From Gonocerus acuteangulatus (taxonomy: Eukaryota; Arthropoda; Insecta; Hemiptera; Coreidae), in contig OX328124.1 in NCBI GenBank assembly GCA_946811695.1, positions 33,812,203 to 33,876,202 of the forward strand: a DNA stretch of 64,000 nucleotides. Direction: 5' to 3'. The translations under genes were made by a program, and so were the position numbers. The notes under the pieces are model-generated. The model searched no databases and was not told the DNA's origin. It saw only the letters and a program-made list of their open reading frames with translations. Below are positions 44,954 through 56,205 of the stretch, one piece after another. The stretch's first letter is position 1, and each line of letters starts with the position of its first letter.

Positions 44954-45600
44954 GTATTGAGTTCGCCTATTTTTCAATAGGTTCTCTCAAATGAATGAGG
45001 GAACCTATTGAAGCTGAACTAAATAAAGTTTTAAACAAGATACGCACTAGGTAAATATTAACTTCAAAAAAATACATTCATTAACTCTAGCATTTATATA
45101 TACGGAGGCTTGTCTGTGAGGTCAAAATCACCCTTATCACCCTTGGCAAACCTCTTGTATCAACGTTGGCACTTGTTTACAGTCAACACGTCACCATAAA
45201 TTTAATTTATTTTTTTTGAGTCGGAGGTGTCACCATAATTTCCGCATGATACTGAAGAAGCAGGCAGTTACAAATATGCTTTTTAGAAGGTACGAACTCC
45301 ATACACTATCAAGGCACTGATCAACTTAATAATAAATGAAATGTTGAGCAGTCTGATCCACTGATAAATGTAATTGTACCATTATTTACTCTATAAAGAC
45401 TAGTGTAGTATTAATACCAAAATACATCTTATCGAAATGTTGATTACTTTTGGGTACCCCTGTTAGATGTACTATATGATCTAAAATACTTCTATCTCAA
45501 ATAAGCTGAAAATTTCTTATGATATATTCTTTTTATTTTCGTGATGCGTTCACAGGCATAGGTGAACTTGTTTTCAAAGTTATCGCGTCATACTTATAAA
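44954..45600. other. No recognised feature
   Basis: AT-rich DNA with a short inverted pair at 44975/45003 (CAATAGGTTC / GAACCTATTG). Confidence 0.4.
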
Positions 45601-46186
45601 ACGCCAACCTGGAAGCATACTAAAGCAAAAACGTAAGCATTACGATTTTATTCGCGCAAATTTCGGCCAACAAACCATGTTTTGGTGGATAAAGTGTTGG
45701 GCAAAAATTATTCAGAATGATGAATAATGAAGTTTATGTTTTATTCACAAATTATTCGAATGATCATTCACAATAAACATGTTTTAGTGAATAACGATAG
45801 ATTTATTATAATGTTGGAAGCCAGAAATACGTATATATATATGTGTGTTTGAGTAGGATTATTCAATAGACCAACTAGAAATAAATAATAACGAATGATG
45901 AATAATGAATGATAAATAACGAATAATGAATAACGAATAATTCTGTGAATAATTCATGATGTACTGTGTGAATAAGATAATTCACTGAATTATTCATCAT
46001 TCACTAAAAATTTATTCGAATGATCATTCGAATAATAATTTATTCGAATAATGCCCAACACTGGGTGGAAAGAGTGTGCTGGTTAACGAGCTTGACCCTT
46101 CGAATCACAGAAATTATTTTTTGACAAATTTAATAAAAATGGGTAATACAAATTTTTGAGCCAGCTAGAGAGCGAACAATATACAG
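45601..46186 (+). mobile_element. Helitron-like family A fragment, interrupted by a hAT MITE and a foldback
   Basis: GTAAGCATTACGATTTTATTC, TTTCGGCC, (MITE 45692-46063), CTGGTTAACGAGCTTGACCC and CTAGAGAGCGAACA follow the order of the family A units just before their (TA)n tract. At that tract the 46187-47690 foldback begins. Confidence 0.65.
45692..46063. mobile_element. hAT-like MITE, copy 1
   Basis: TIRs AAGTGTTGGGC / GCCCAACACTG, with near-identical 8-bp TSDs GGTGGATA (45684-45691) and GGTGGAAA (46064-46071). The interior is rich in GAATAATGAATGAT-type sequence. CAGTGTTGGGC ends with 8-bp TSDs are typical of hAT elements. It is related to 55956-56391. Confidence 0.85.
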
Positions 46187-47690
46187 GGTGTGCCGTAAAT
46201 GTCTAGTCATATTGTGAGGGGTGATAGAGGACCTTTAGGGGAACAAAAAATGTTCTATGACGATTTCCCGAATTCTCGCCCATAAGGGAGAAAACGTCGT
46301 TTTATTGTTTTTTCGAGACAAACGTGGTTTTTAGAAGAACAATCGTTGTAGCTCCGTCCTAGGTGGTACTACTAGAAAGGGGGTGAAACCTATCGAAAGC
46401 TGAGTAAATTTACTATAAGACTAGTTGAAAGTGAACGTAAAAATGAATGAATGTAAGTATGTATATCTTACCAAAAGAAAGCTATTCAAAATTTCCTGAC
46501 ATTTTATTGATGTTTCTTTCCAGCGTTACTCCTCAATGGGCAGGATCTGTGATTTCCGGCTTTTAGAAAAACTTCCTCATTTAACCAGCTTTCCATTCAT
46601 GTATCACAATCCTGTGTTAATGAAGTATTTGAACGGTTTAAGAACAAAAGTTTTTTAAAAAACATGGATCTGTGAAAATAAAATTATATTTTTTTCTTCA
46701 GTTTATTCAAAAAGCTGAAGAGAAATATTTATTTTTACAAATGTTTACATAATAATAAGTAAATATTTACTTAAAACAATAAAAAAATTACTTCCACGAA
46801 TATAAAAAAAAATCCTAAAACAGTAAATAAATAAAATACACATTTATTTTGAATTTATTAATTCAGGTAACTAATACTGGGTCCAGGAGTTGGCCATTAA
46901 TGAAATTATTTTTATTTTTATGAAAAATAGTAATTTTTGACGTTAATGCATGGTTGGGGTTCATTAATGGCCAACTCCTGGACCCAGTATTAGTTACCTG
47001 AATTAATAAATTCAAAATAAATGTGCATTTTATTTATTTACTATTTTAGGAATTTTTTTTATATTCGTGGAAGTATTTTTTTTTATTGTTATAAGTAAAT
47101 ATTTACTTAATATTTATGTAAACATTTATAAAAGTAAATATTTCTCTTCAGATTTTTGAATAAACTGAAGAAAAAAATATAATTTTATTTTCACAGATCC
47201 ATGTTTTTTTTTAAAACTTTTGTTCTTAAACCGTTCAAATACTTCAATAACACAGGGTTGTGATACATGAATGGAAAGCTGGTTAAATGAGAAAGTTTTT
47301 CTAAAACTCGGAAATCACAGACCCCGCCCATTGAGGAGTAACGCTGGAAAGAAATATCAATAAAATGTCAGGAAATTTAGAATAGCTTTCTTTTGGTAAG
47401 ATATAAATACTTACATTCATTCATTTTTACGTTTACTCCCAACTAGTCTTATAGTAAATTTACTCAGCTTTCGATAGGTTTCACCCCCTTTCTAGTAGTA
47501 CCACCTGGGACGGAGCTAAAACGATTATTCTTCTAAAAACCACGTTTGTCTCGAAAAAACAATAAAACGACGTTTTCTCCCTTAGGGGCGAGAATTCGGG
47601 AAATCGTCATAGAACATTTTTTGTTCCCCTAAGGGTCCTCTATCGCCCCTCTCAATATGACTAGACATTTACGGCACACCCTGTATATAA
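46187..47690. mobile_element. 1.5-kb foldback element with ~720-bp arms
   Basis: Ends TACAGGGTGTGCCGTAAATG and CATTTACGGCACACCCTGTA. Arms 46187-46902 and ~46960-47690 are inverse complements of about 95% by eye, with a ~58-bp spacer. It is flanked by TA, consistent with a TA target. No transposase is visible. Arm segments include CTTAGGGGAACAAAAAATG and GCTGAGTAAATTTAC. The CAGGGTGT end resembles the repeats at 24355 and 57230. Confidence 0.92.
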
Positions 47691-47839
47691 TAATTTTCTT
47701 ATAGTTATTTTCTTAATCTTACAAGTACCATCTGAGATAATGCAATAGTAGTTTTTACTTTGGATAGACAGAGGAAGCTCTTTTCTTTACAAAGATCTCA
47801 AGGACGTAAATAATCGGAATATTTTAAGGCAAGACATTG

Positions 47840-48000
47840 AATTTCAAAACGTCATGCAGATTATTCGCTTACAAATTTTTAGTCTATTCCAGTACATTTT
47901 CTAGACAGCTGGAGAGCGAACAATATGTGTGCAAATTTGAACTACCGTTATTTTTATGATCTATGGGTTTTGAGGCGTGAAATGTTCTAGTAGGAAACGC
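47840..48000 (+). mobile_element. Family A fragment
   Basis: GCTGGAGAGCGAACA, CAAATTTGAACTACCGTTATTTTT and GAGGCGTGAAATGTTCTAGT follow the family A order around the microsatellite and beyond. Confidence 0.5.
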
Positions 48001-48136
48001 AACGCGAAAAAAAAATAACAGGAAATTAAAAAGATAATAATGAAGTAAATAAATTGCTTTAAATTCGAACGCAGAGCCTCATAGGCTGACCTAATCAAGA
48101 AATTGGGCAAAACCTACAGTAGGCCTATTAAATTTA

Positions 48137-49381
48137 GAGGAGCTACCGTTATTGCCAACCGGGTTTTGCCAGTAGCCAATTAGAGAGACCACAGGGAACA
48201 GGTTTTACACGTTTTGGTAGAGGAGCTACCGTTATTGCCAACCGGGTTTTGCCAGTAGCCAATTAGAGAGACCACAGGGAACAGGTTTTACACGTTTTGG
48301 TAGAGGAGCTACCGTTATTGCCAACCGGGTTTTGCCAGTAGCCAATTAGTGAGACCACAGGGAACAGGTTTTACACGTTTTGGTAGAGGAGCTACCGTTA
48401 TTGCCAACCGGGTTTTGCCAGTAGCCAATTAGTGAGACCACAGGGAACAGGTTTTACACGTTTTGGTAGAGGAGCTACCGTTATTGCCAACCGGGTTTTG
48501 CCAGTAGCCAATTAGTGAGACCACAGGGAACAGGTTTTACACGTTTTGGTAGAGGAGCTACCGTTATTGCCAACCGGGTTTTGCCAGTAGCCAATTAGTG
48601 AGACCACAGGGAACAGGTTTTCCCCTTTTTGGTAGAGGAGCTACCGTTATTGCCAACCGGGTTTTGCCAGTAGCCAATTAGTGAGACCACAGGGAACAGG
48701 TTTTACACGTTTTGGTAGAGGAGCTACCGTTATTGCCAACCGGGTTTTGCCAGTAGCCAATTAGTGAGACCACAGGGAACAGGTTTTACACGTTTTGGTA
48801 GAGGAGCTACCGTTATTGCCAACCGGGTTTTGCCAGTAGCCAATTAGTGAGACCACAGGGAACAGGTTTTACACGTTTTGGTAGAGGAGCTACCGTTATT
48901 GCCAACCGGGTTTTGCCAGTAGCCAATTAGTGAGACCACAGGGAACAGGTTTTACACGTTTTGGTAGAGGAGCTACCGTTATTGCCAACCGGGTTTTGCC
49001 AGTAGCCAATTAGTGAGACCACAGGGAACAGGTTTTACACGTTTTGGTAGAGGAGCTACCGTTATTGCCAACCGGGTTTTGCCAGTAGCCAATTAGTGAG
49101 ACCACAGGGAACAGGTTTTACACGTTTTGGTAGAGGAGCTACCGTTATTGCCAACCGGGTTTTGCCAGTAGCCAATTAGTGAGACCACAGGGAACAGGTT
49201 TTACACGTTTTGGTAGAGGAGCTACCGTTATTGCCAACCGGGTTTTGCCAGTAGCCAATTAGTGAGACCATAGGGAACAGGTTTTACACGTTTTGGTAGA
49301 GGAGCTACCGTTATTGCCAACCGGGTTTTGCCAGTAGCCAATTAGTGAGACCACAGGGAACAGGTTTTACACGTTTTGGTA
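48137..49381. repeat. 83-bp satellite, exactly 15 copies
   Basis: Unit: GAGGAGCTACCGTTATTGCC, AACCGGGTTTTGCC, AGTAGCCAATTAG(A/T)GAGACC, ACAGGGAACAGG and TTTTACACGTTTTGGTA. 1245 bp divided by 83 gives 15.0. The first two units read TTAGAGAG and the rest TTAGTGAG. Only a few other changes exist (TTCCCCTTTTT near 48621; CATAGGG near 49270). High homogeneity indicates recent amplification. 83 is not a multiple of 3 and no frame is open through it. Confidence 0.99.
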
Positions 49382-49578
49382 GAGGAGATGCTGATTGATT
49401 ATTTACTAAAATAATCTTTGTGATAATAGTCACTTCATGTGATATATAAATATCAGAATAAAAAGCTTAATACTGAAGAACATGAAGATGCTATAAAGTC
49501 TAATTAAAACTATTAAGACAATTGCTTCTTAATAAGGAAATTAAAATGGTGTCCTACTATGTTTTTTCACATGAAAAT

Positions 49579-49625
49579 AAAAGTTCAACTCACAGGAACA
49601 CCTTCATCTTAGGGCACTTAATTCA
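49579..49625 (+). mobile_element. Helitron-like 5'-end-like motif
   Basis: AAAAGTTCAACTCACAGGAAC and CATCTTAGGGCACTT resemble AAAAGTCCGACTCGCAGGAAC and CATCTTAGCGCGGTT. The motif recurs in inverse orientation at 49962-49995. Confidence 0.5.
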
Positions 49626-49814
49626 TCTTCCAGGATGATGTTCATTGAGGCAGTTCGTTGTAACACGCACATTGTGCGCAGGACCCACGTCCATTTGCCA
49701 CCATAGACCTTCTTTACGTGGCATTGCTTCCAGGGGTTTCGTACTTATATCGTTCTGATGAAGGTCATAAAAAGCACGTGAACTTAACCGTTCAAGTAAG
49801 AAAACGAGGCACAC
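49623..49814 (-). pseudogene. Tc1/mariner-superfamily-like transposase fragment (DDE region)
   Basis: The minus frame has GLWWQMDVGPAHNVR and LNEHHPGR. Many arthropod transposases of this type carry W.QqDGaPaH...v..yLn..fPgRWIGRGG around the second catalytic aspartate. The aspartate and histidine are kept, but DGAP has become DVGP, and after PGR a stop and unrelated sequence follow. Only about 60 codons remain, ending inside a Helitron-like 5'-end-like motif. Confidence 0.5.
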
Positions 49815-49904
49815 ACAGCCCTCAGATTCCTAACCACACGTTCACAATGGACTAATACTGTAAGTGGTGTTCCCTGGATTATCTGGTGCTATCACGTGGA
49901 TTAT

Positions 49905-49985
49905 CTTATTATTTATTACGAACTGGCTCAATGAACATTATCCTGGAAGATGGATTAAGTACCATAAGTTGAAGGTGTTCCTGTG
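49905..49985 (+). pseudogene. Inverted partial copy of the transposase C-terminus
   Basis: The plus strand reads FITNWLNEHYPGRWIK then runs into GTTGAAGGTGTTCCTGTGAG. It is the inverse of 49580-49690, so the transposase end and the adjoining motif are present as an inverted repeat around a ~220-bp spacer. Confidence 0.5.
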
Positions 49986-50104
49986 AGTTGAACTTTTTTT
50001 TTCATATGAAAAGACATAGTATCCTAATCCTGTGCAGTATTAAGACATTATCCGGTGCATTGGACGGCCCGAAGCCCTCATTTTTCACCTCTTGATTTTT
50101 ACGG

Positions 50105-50230
50105 GTGAGGTAGGCTTACGTCTGAGGTGCACAAAGCACCCATTCAGGGCATAAACCATCTAGATAGCAAGGAATTCGCGAATCATGTGCTGGAATGGGC
50201 ATTGGATGCTACTCCAAAAAATCATCCAAG
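50105..50230 (+). pseudogene. Possible upstream part of the same transposase type
   Basis: A plus frame gives PIQGINHLDSKEFANHVLEW, which resembles the ...vQ.L...D...R..F..W.l segment that precedes the first catalytic aspartate in such transposases. It lies out of order relative to the C-terminal pieces. Tentative. Confidence 0.3.
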
Positions 50231-52790
50231 TGAGCAAGTTAATTCAAATAGATATAAAAAATAAATAGACAGAAAAGAAAAAAAAATAAGTATATATTAA
50301 AGAAAAAATAAAAATAAAAATTATTGCTATAAAAAAGAAGATTCTGGTAAAATGTTAGCAGAAATCATTCTTTTGCGCTGTGAAATGAATACTATTTATG
50401 ATTATGTAATCATTTTCCCCAGATGTTTGAGAAGTCTATATTTTATCGAATATAATATATAGAAGTACATATTACTATGTAATTGTAAAATACATGAAGT
50501 ATTTCTATGTAATTGTTCTTTCTTTTTCTCTCGTAAAATCTTTGATGTAATTTTCATTAGTTATTTAATTCTTGTTGTTTTCAATTTCTTATTTTTTTTT
50601 TCACTGGTGGAACAGCATTTTTGATTATGATGAGCTTTTCGCTGTAGTTAGGAAGCTCACAAGAAGAAAGAAAAATGTATTGACCATAAAATGTGCTCAT
50701 TAACTTAAGTTTTCAGCGAATAAAACTAGAATTTCGAAAGAAAAATATACGAGATTCCACTCTAAGCTTCCAAATTACACGCAATAGACAGAAACAGGCA
50801 AAGATGACGCAGTTGCTGTGAGTTGGACTTTTTATTTAACATTTCTCATGTAAGAAGTTACTATTCACGAGAGGAAAAGAAGCGTGGAAAAAATACAAGT
50901 ACAAGTCGTTACCTTTTATGCATAAGTGATACATTTATATTTGTGTACATAAAATAGCGAAAACTGGTACTAAGAATAGCAACTTTACTTTTTGTCCTTA
51001 TAAGGGTCTATTTCGTAGTACGTGCTCAACCTTATATAATCTCTTCGGATTTATGTTGGAATTCCAATACATTGTAACACTTTTACGAGCTGTGAAATGT
51101 TTCCTGTCAAACATCTTAAAGTAAAAAGGAAGTTTTCTTAAGAATTATGTTGTTTTGTTAACTGGGTGTGGTGGTGCTATCGAAAAAATAACGTCAACAT
51201 TTATAGCTGTATTTATTTCATTGAGCATCATCTGTAAGGACTTCTTTGTACAAATACTTCTGTAAAGGACTTCTTTGTACAACAAAAGGCCAATTCGCAG
51301 CAACTATGTGATCTCGGCGTGTTTCCATGAAACACTGAAGTGTGATTTATAATGTTTGGCGTAGTAATTCTTAATATTTAGCTTTAGTTTTCTTGGACTG
51401 AGGTGGTATTTTAGAAATTAACAATTAAACCTATTAAGAACAAAATTTGACATTACTTGGACATGCCTTACATATTCAGAGACTGGAGAAACTGCGTAAT
51501 CTTTGCGCGGTTTTGTTCTCATTTCTTGTGTGATTAGGATATAAATAAACAATTATTTTTTTTTAAGTGCACATAGGAGAACTTTGGAATTTAGGGGCCT
51601 GGACAGCTTGGGCATCCTAGGGTTAATCATGGAAATGACGACATCTATATTTCTTTTAAGATTTGAAATTTTATCTTTAGGGCTAATCCTACCTTGTAAT
51701 TTTCCGCCATTTTTTTCTGGGCTAACATTCTTTCTTAACTAATAAAAAATTATATCTAAGAGTGTTTATGTGAAGAATATGTTTTTAATTAGGCAATAAA
51801 TATGATTTTCCTAGTGAAGTCCAGATGCCGATTTGAAGGTAATTTTTTAAGCGAGCTTCGGTTGGCCCCTTTTTGGGTAAGTTTTATTTTTGTCCTCCTT
51901 CAATACATTTCAAAATTAAAACCTTATTTTTTAATCATTATGACAAAAAATTAAATAGAAAAAATGAACATTACAGAACATTAAAGTTTAAATTTTAAAG
52001 TCGTTTTCTCAAAACTATGTTTTTCAAATTGGGCGGTACTCTGACGTTTTCACTTTTTGCCCGATCAATTTAAAATTTTAACTGCATCTTCCTAATGATA
52101 TTTTCTAGTAAAGCGGGTAGGATCTTTTGGATCCATTGAATTATAACGACTTTATGACCAATTTTTGACGGACTTTTTAATAGAATAATTGTTCACCATT
52201 TTCGAAAAACTTAATATTTCTTAAAAATCCTAAGTAATTTACTAGATTTAACCTTCTTCATTCGGAATAATTTTAGTTTTTGGTTCTAGATTAAAAATTG
52301 CCGCCCGCAGACTATCGCCCGTGAAAAAAGAGGGTTTCCGTCCCTCAGACACAGTGCTGCCATTTTTTTTCTTAAATAATTGATCTTTTTTTGTTATACT
52401 TTATTGTCCCTTATAAAAAGTATGATATATAGAATTGAAAAATATGGATTTGTTATTTATAAAATCAAGATAATGGCTTTGATTTTGATCGCATAAGATA
52501 GTATAAGCCCTTAAGACATAACTGGTATGAGTTTTTGTAAGGTTTGGTAAGTGTAGCAAAAGAAGAAGCATTGAGGAGGAACTAAAGAGAGGCTGACCTA
52601 CCAGTTTGCTTCGGTAATCAACCTTAACAAGATTAAGCTCAGCTCGATAAAACTTACTCACTTATTACAGGATCTACTCCAATTACCTGTCAATTTTTTA
52701 ATTACTTACAACAATTGATAGATGACCAAATATTGGTATCTCAAAAAATAAATAAAAGTCTCCATGATGAGTGTTTTCAAATATTGTTTA
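50231..52790. other. AT-rich region with isolated Helitron-like end motifs
   Basis: No gene seen. Motifs resembling the family 5' end occur at about 50800-50830 (minus: AAAGTCCAACTCACAGCAACTG), 51284-51325 (AAAAGGCCAATTCGCAGCAAC, then GATCTCGGCGTGTTTCC) and 51484-51520 (GAGAAACTGCGTAATC, TTTGCGCGGTTTTG). A small duplication of AAGGACTTCTTTGTACAA is at 51236 and 51265. Minus frame 52401-52661 (86 codons) has no motif. Confidence 0.4.
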
Positions 52791-52855
52791 TATCTGGATC
52801 TGAATCCTTATATCTTGTGTGATTTGGAAATCTTAGATTTTTGGAACGCTAACAT

Positions 52856-53000
52856 ATTGTGTTTGAAAGGGGGTCGAAAGTAACACATATAGATCTTTTT
52901 CGCCGTTTTTCAGCCTGAGCTGATTCCATGGAAATTGGTCTCATTTATTTTTTTAGAAAATTTAGAAAGGTTTCTACTTTCGATATAATATCAATGCAAT
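52856..53000 (+). repeat. Left flanking copy of a ~150-bp direct repeat
   Basis: TGTGTTTGAAAGGGGGTCGAAA, AACACATATAGATCTTTTTC, TGGAAATTGGTCTC and AAAATTTAGAAAGG correspond to 54085-54250 with about 75% similarity. The pair brackets the 42-bp array. The AGAAAATTTAGAAAG part resembles the Helitron-like A interior. Confidence 0.7.
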
Positions 53001-53036
53001 ATCCTGTGTAATATGGAAATAGATTTTTGGAATGCT

Positions 53037-54065
53037 TATAACTGGTGTGATTTATAAATCTTAGATTTAAGGAACGCTTATATCTTGTGCTTTATGGAAA
53101 CCTTAGATGTTTGGAATGCTTATATCTTGTGCAATGTGGAAATCTTAGATGTTTGGTATGCTTATATCTTGTGCAATGTGGAAATCTTAGATGTTTGGAA
53201 TGCTTATATCTTGTGCAATGTTGAAATCTTAGATGTTTGGAATGCTTATATCTTGTGCAATGTGGAAATCTTAGATGCTTAGAACACTTATATCTTGTGT
53301 AATATAGAAATCTTAGATGTTTGGAACGCTTATATCTGGTGTGATTTGGTAATAATAGATTTAAGGAACGTTTATATCTTGTGCAATACGGAAATCTTAG
53401 ATGTTTGGAACGCTTATATCTTGTGCAATATGGAAACCTTAGATGTTTGGAATGCTTATATCTTGTGCAATACGGAAATCTTAGATGTTTGGAACTCTTA
53501 TAACTTGTGCAATATGGAAACCTTAGATGTTTGGAATTCTTATATCTTGTGCAATGTGGAAATCTTAGATGTTTGGAATGCTTATATCTTGTGCTTTATG
53601 AAAACCTTAGATTTAAGGAACGCTTATATTTTGTGCAATATGGAAACCTTAGATGTTTGGAATGCTTATATCTTGTGCAATGTGGAAATCTTAGATGTTT
53701 GGAATGCTTATATCTTGTGCTTTATGGAAACCTTAGATTTTCGGAATGCTTATATCTTGTGCTTTATGGAAACCTTAGATTTAAGGAACGCTTATATCTT
53801 GTGCAATATGGAAACCTTAGATGTTTGGAATTCTTATATCTTGTGCAATGTGGAAACCTTAGATGTTTGGAATGCTTATATCTTGTGCTTTATGGAAACC
53901 TTAGACGTTTGGAATGCTTATATCTTGTCCAATGTGGAAACCTTAGATGTTTGGAATGCTTATATCTTGTGCAATGTGGAAACCTTAGATGTTTGGAATG
54001 CTTATATCTTGTGCAACATGAAAATCGTTGATGTTTTGAGTGCTTTTATCTTTGTGATTTGGAAA
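53037..54065 (+). repeat. 42-bp tandem array (~24 units) with open reading frames
   Basis: Unit CTTATATCTTGTGCAATGTGG then AAATCTTAGATGTTTGGAATG. Because 42 is divisible by 3, two overlapping frames stay open: 53295-54071 (258 codons, 14-residue repeat like NAYILCNVEILDVW) and 53507-54031. Units vary (AAC/TTT after TTGTGC; GTTTGG or TTAAGG). There is no signal peptide, domain or conserved start; I regard the frames as by-products of the minisatellite, though the absence of stops over 24 units leaves some doubt. Confidence 0.93.
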
Positions 54066-54084
54066 TCATAGATTTTTGTAATAC

Positions 54085-54250
54085 TTAATCTTGTGTTTGA
54101 AACGGAACGAAAGCAACACATATCGATTTTTTTCATCCTTTTTCAAACTGAGGCGATTCTATGGAAATATACCTCAATTTTTTTTTTAAGGAAATTTAAA
54201 AAGGTTCCGAATGATTTTTACTTTCAACGATTATATCACCGCTAACGAGA
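54085..54250 (+). repeat. Right flanking copy of the ~150-bp direct repeat
   Basis: TGTGTTTGAAACGGAACGAAA, CAACACATATCGATTTTTTTC, TGGAAATATACCTC and GGAAATTTAAAAAGG, then GCTAACGAGATATTAA. Partner of 52856-53000. Confidence 0.7.
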
Positions 54251-54895
54251 TATTAAAATAAATATACTAAAATTACAGAACTGCTACAGTCTGTCGATAA
54301 AATATTGTTTGCTATAGTACGTTAAATAAAGCTTTTAAATTTAATGAAGTTGATAAATAATTAAATTCTCAGAAATAGTGATAAAAAAAATTAAAAAACA
54401 GAAGGGACCTATAAGTGAACAGTAGAACGAAATTATCACATTAAAATATTTACTGACAAACTGCAGACGACGAGAACATTTAGCCAACCTTATAGACTTG
54501 ACCGAACTTCTAACAAATGGTAACCATCACATCGAAACAATAATTACACATAATAGAGACAATAACATTGCAAAGACATTTTAAATTATTTATGTTTTTA
54601 TTTTAACGGCTAAAGATTTTATACTCTGGTTTAGTGCAAGTATGGAAAGTGACGGTGCACAAATTAAATTAAAAAATAATAAATTATAAAGCAATTACCC
54701 CTTAGTTTCTAATGTGTTATATGTGCCACACTTATATTTGAATTTTTATTTCTAATTAGAACTTCTAATTGGATGTATATGTAATATTGTATACGTGGAA
54801 GTATAACTATTTGTATAATTCGAAGTATATGTAATTCAAATTGTATGATTAGATGCTTATTAGTAAAAATAAATAAATAAATAAGACCTTCAATG
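54251..54895. other. No recognised feature
   Basis: AT-rich DNA. ACTTCTAATTGGATGTATAT and TTCGAAGTATATGTAATTC are weakly repetitive. No frames. Confidence 0.4.
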
Positions 54896-54901
54896 GACCT
54901 A

Positions 54902-55545
54902 AACCAATGTATTGAGAGGAGATCGTTGACCGTTGATAATGCGAAGGTAGGGATTGTCGGGGTTCTGTCGTTGCTGTATCAGGAATGACAGAACCCCGAC
55001 AATCAAAACCAATGTATTGAGAGGAGATCGTTGACCGCTGATAATGGGAAGGTAGGGATTGTCGGGGTTCTGTCGTTGCTGTATCAGGAATGACAGAACC
55101 CCGACAATCAAAACCAATGTATTGAGAGGAGATCGTTGACCATTGATAATGCGAAGGTAGGGATTGTCGGGGTTCTGTCGTTGCTGTATCAGGAATGACA
55201 GAACCCCGACAATCAAAACCAATGTATTGAGAGGAGATCGTTGACCGTTGATAATGCGAAGGTAGGGATTGTCGGGGTTCTGTCATTGCTGTATCAGGAA
55301 TGACAGAACCCCGACAATCAAAACCAATGTATTGAGAGGAGATCGTTGACCGTTGATAATGCGAAGGTAGGGATTGTCGGGGTTCTCTCGTTGCTGTATC
55401 AGGAATGACAGAACCCCGACAATCAAAACCAATGTATTGAGAGGAGATCGTTGACCGTTGATAATGCGAAGGTAGGGATTGTCGGGGTTCTGTCATTGCT
55501 GTATCAGGAATGACAGAACCCCGACAATCTAAACCAATGTATGAA
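54902..55545. repeat. 105-bp satellite, 6 copies, each with a perfect 18-bp-stem hairpin
   Basis: AACCAATGTATTGAGAGGAG starts at 54902 and every 105 bp to 55427; a seventh copy is cut at 55546. In each unit GATTGTCGGGGTTCTGTC (54952-54969 in the first) and GACAGAACCCCGACAATC (54987-55004) are exact inverse complements around a 17-nt loop. Units 4 and 6 change CGTTG to CATTG in the loop; unit 5 has TTCTCTC, which breaks one pair. 105 is a multiple of 3, so minus frames stay open (54849-55556, 235 codons), but these are by-products. Confidence 0.98.
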
Positions 55546-55546
55546 C

Positions 55547-55885
55547 CTTTATGCAATGGGTCTTATCGAGATATGCGGCAGAATCATTTTTGTAGGAAAT
55601 CAATTAAGCTTTATAAATGTACCCCAATTTCTCAACCCAAAAGTTTAACAAAAATTACGAATCTGGATCAAGTGTCTTGTAAAAATAATTATTTTTTAGC
55701 ACTTCCTCTTTTCTAAACCTAAAAAAAATTATATTTCTTATTTGACATTATATTTGAAACACTTTGAAAGTTTCTTCTTCAGTTTTGAGTAGCCAAAGCC
55801 AAAATCAGCAAAAAAATACAATGTTTATCGAAAAAATCATAAAATTAATAAACATGTGAAGATGGAGTATATAAACTATACGTGT
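55547..55885. other. No recognised feature
   Basis: AT-rich DNA next to the satellite; the 68-codon plus frame (55510-55716) starts inside the satellite. Confidence 0.4.
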
Positions 55886-55887
55886 AT

Positions 55888-56140
55888 AGCTAGAACCTTC
55901 TACATTTTTATATTTTAATCTTAATGCAACGTTTCGGACCTTAGTGTCCTACTGCCAGTGTTGGGCATTATTCGAATGATCATTCAAATAAATTTTTAGT
56001 GAATGATGAATAATTCACTAAATTATCTTATTCACACGGTACATCATGAATTATTCACAGAATTATTCGTTATTCATCATTAATTATTCATGATTTGTTA
56101 TTCTTTATACCCAGTTGGTTTACTGAATAAATCCACCACA

Positions 56141-56205
<65 letters not shown>

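Noticed and set aside
54849..55556. 235-codon minus-strand ORF
   Set aside because: It follows from a 105-bp unit divisible by three; the content is the palindromic satellite and other frames are open as well.
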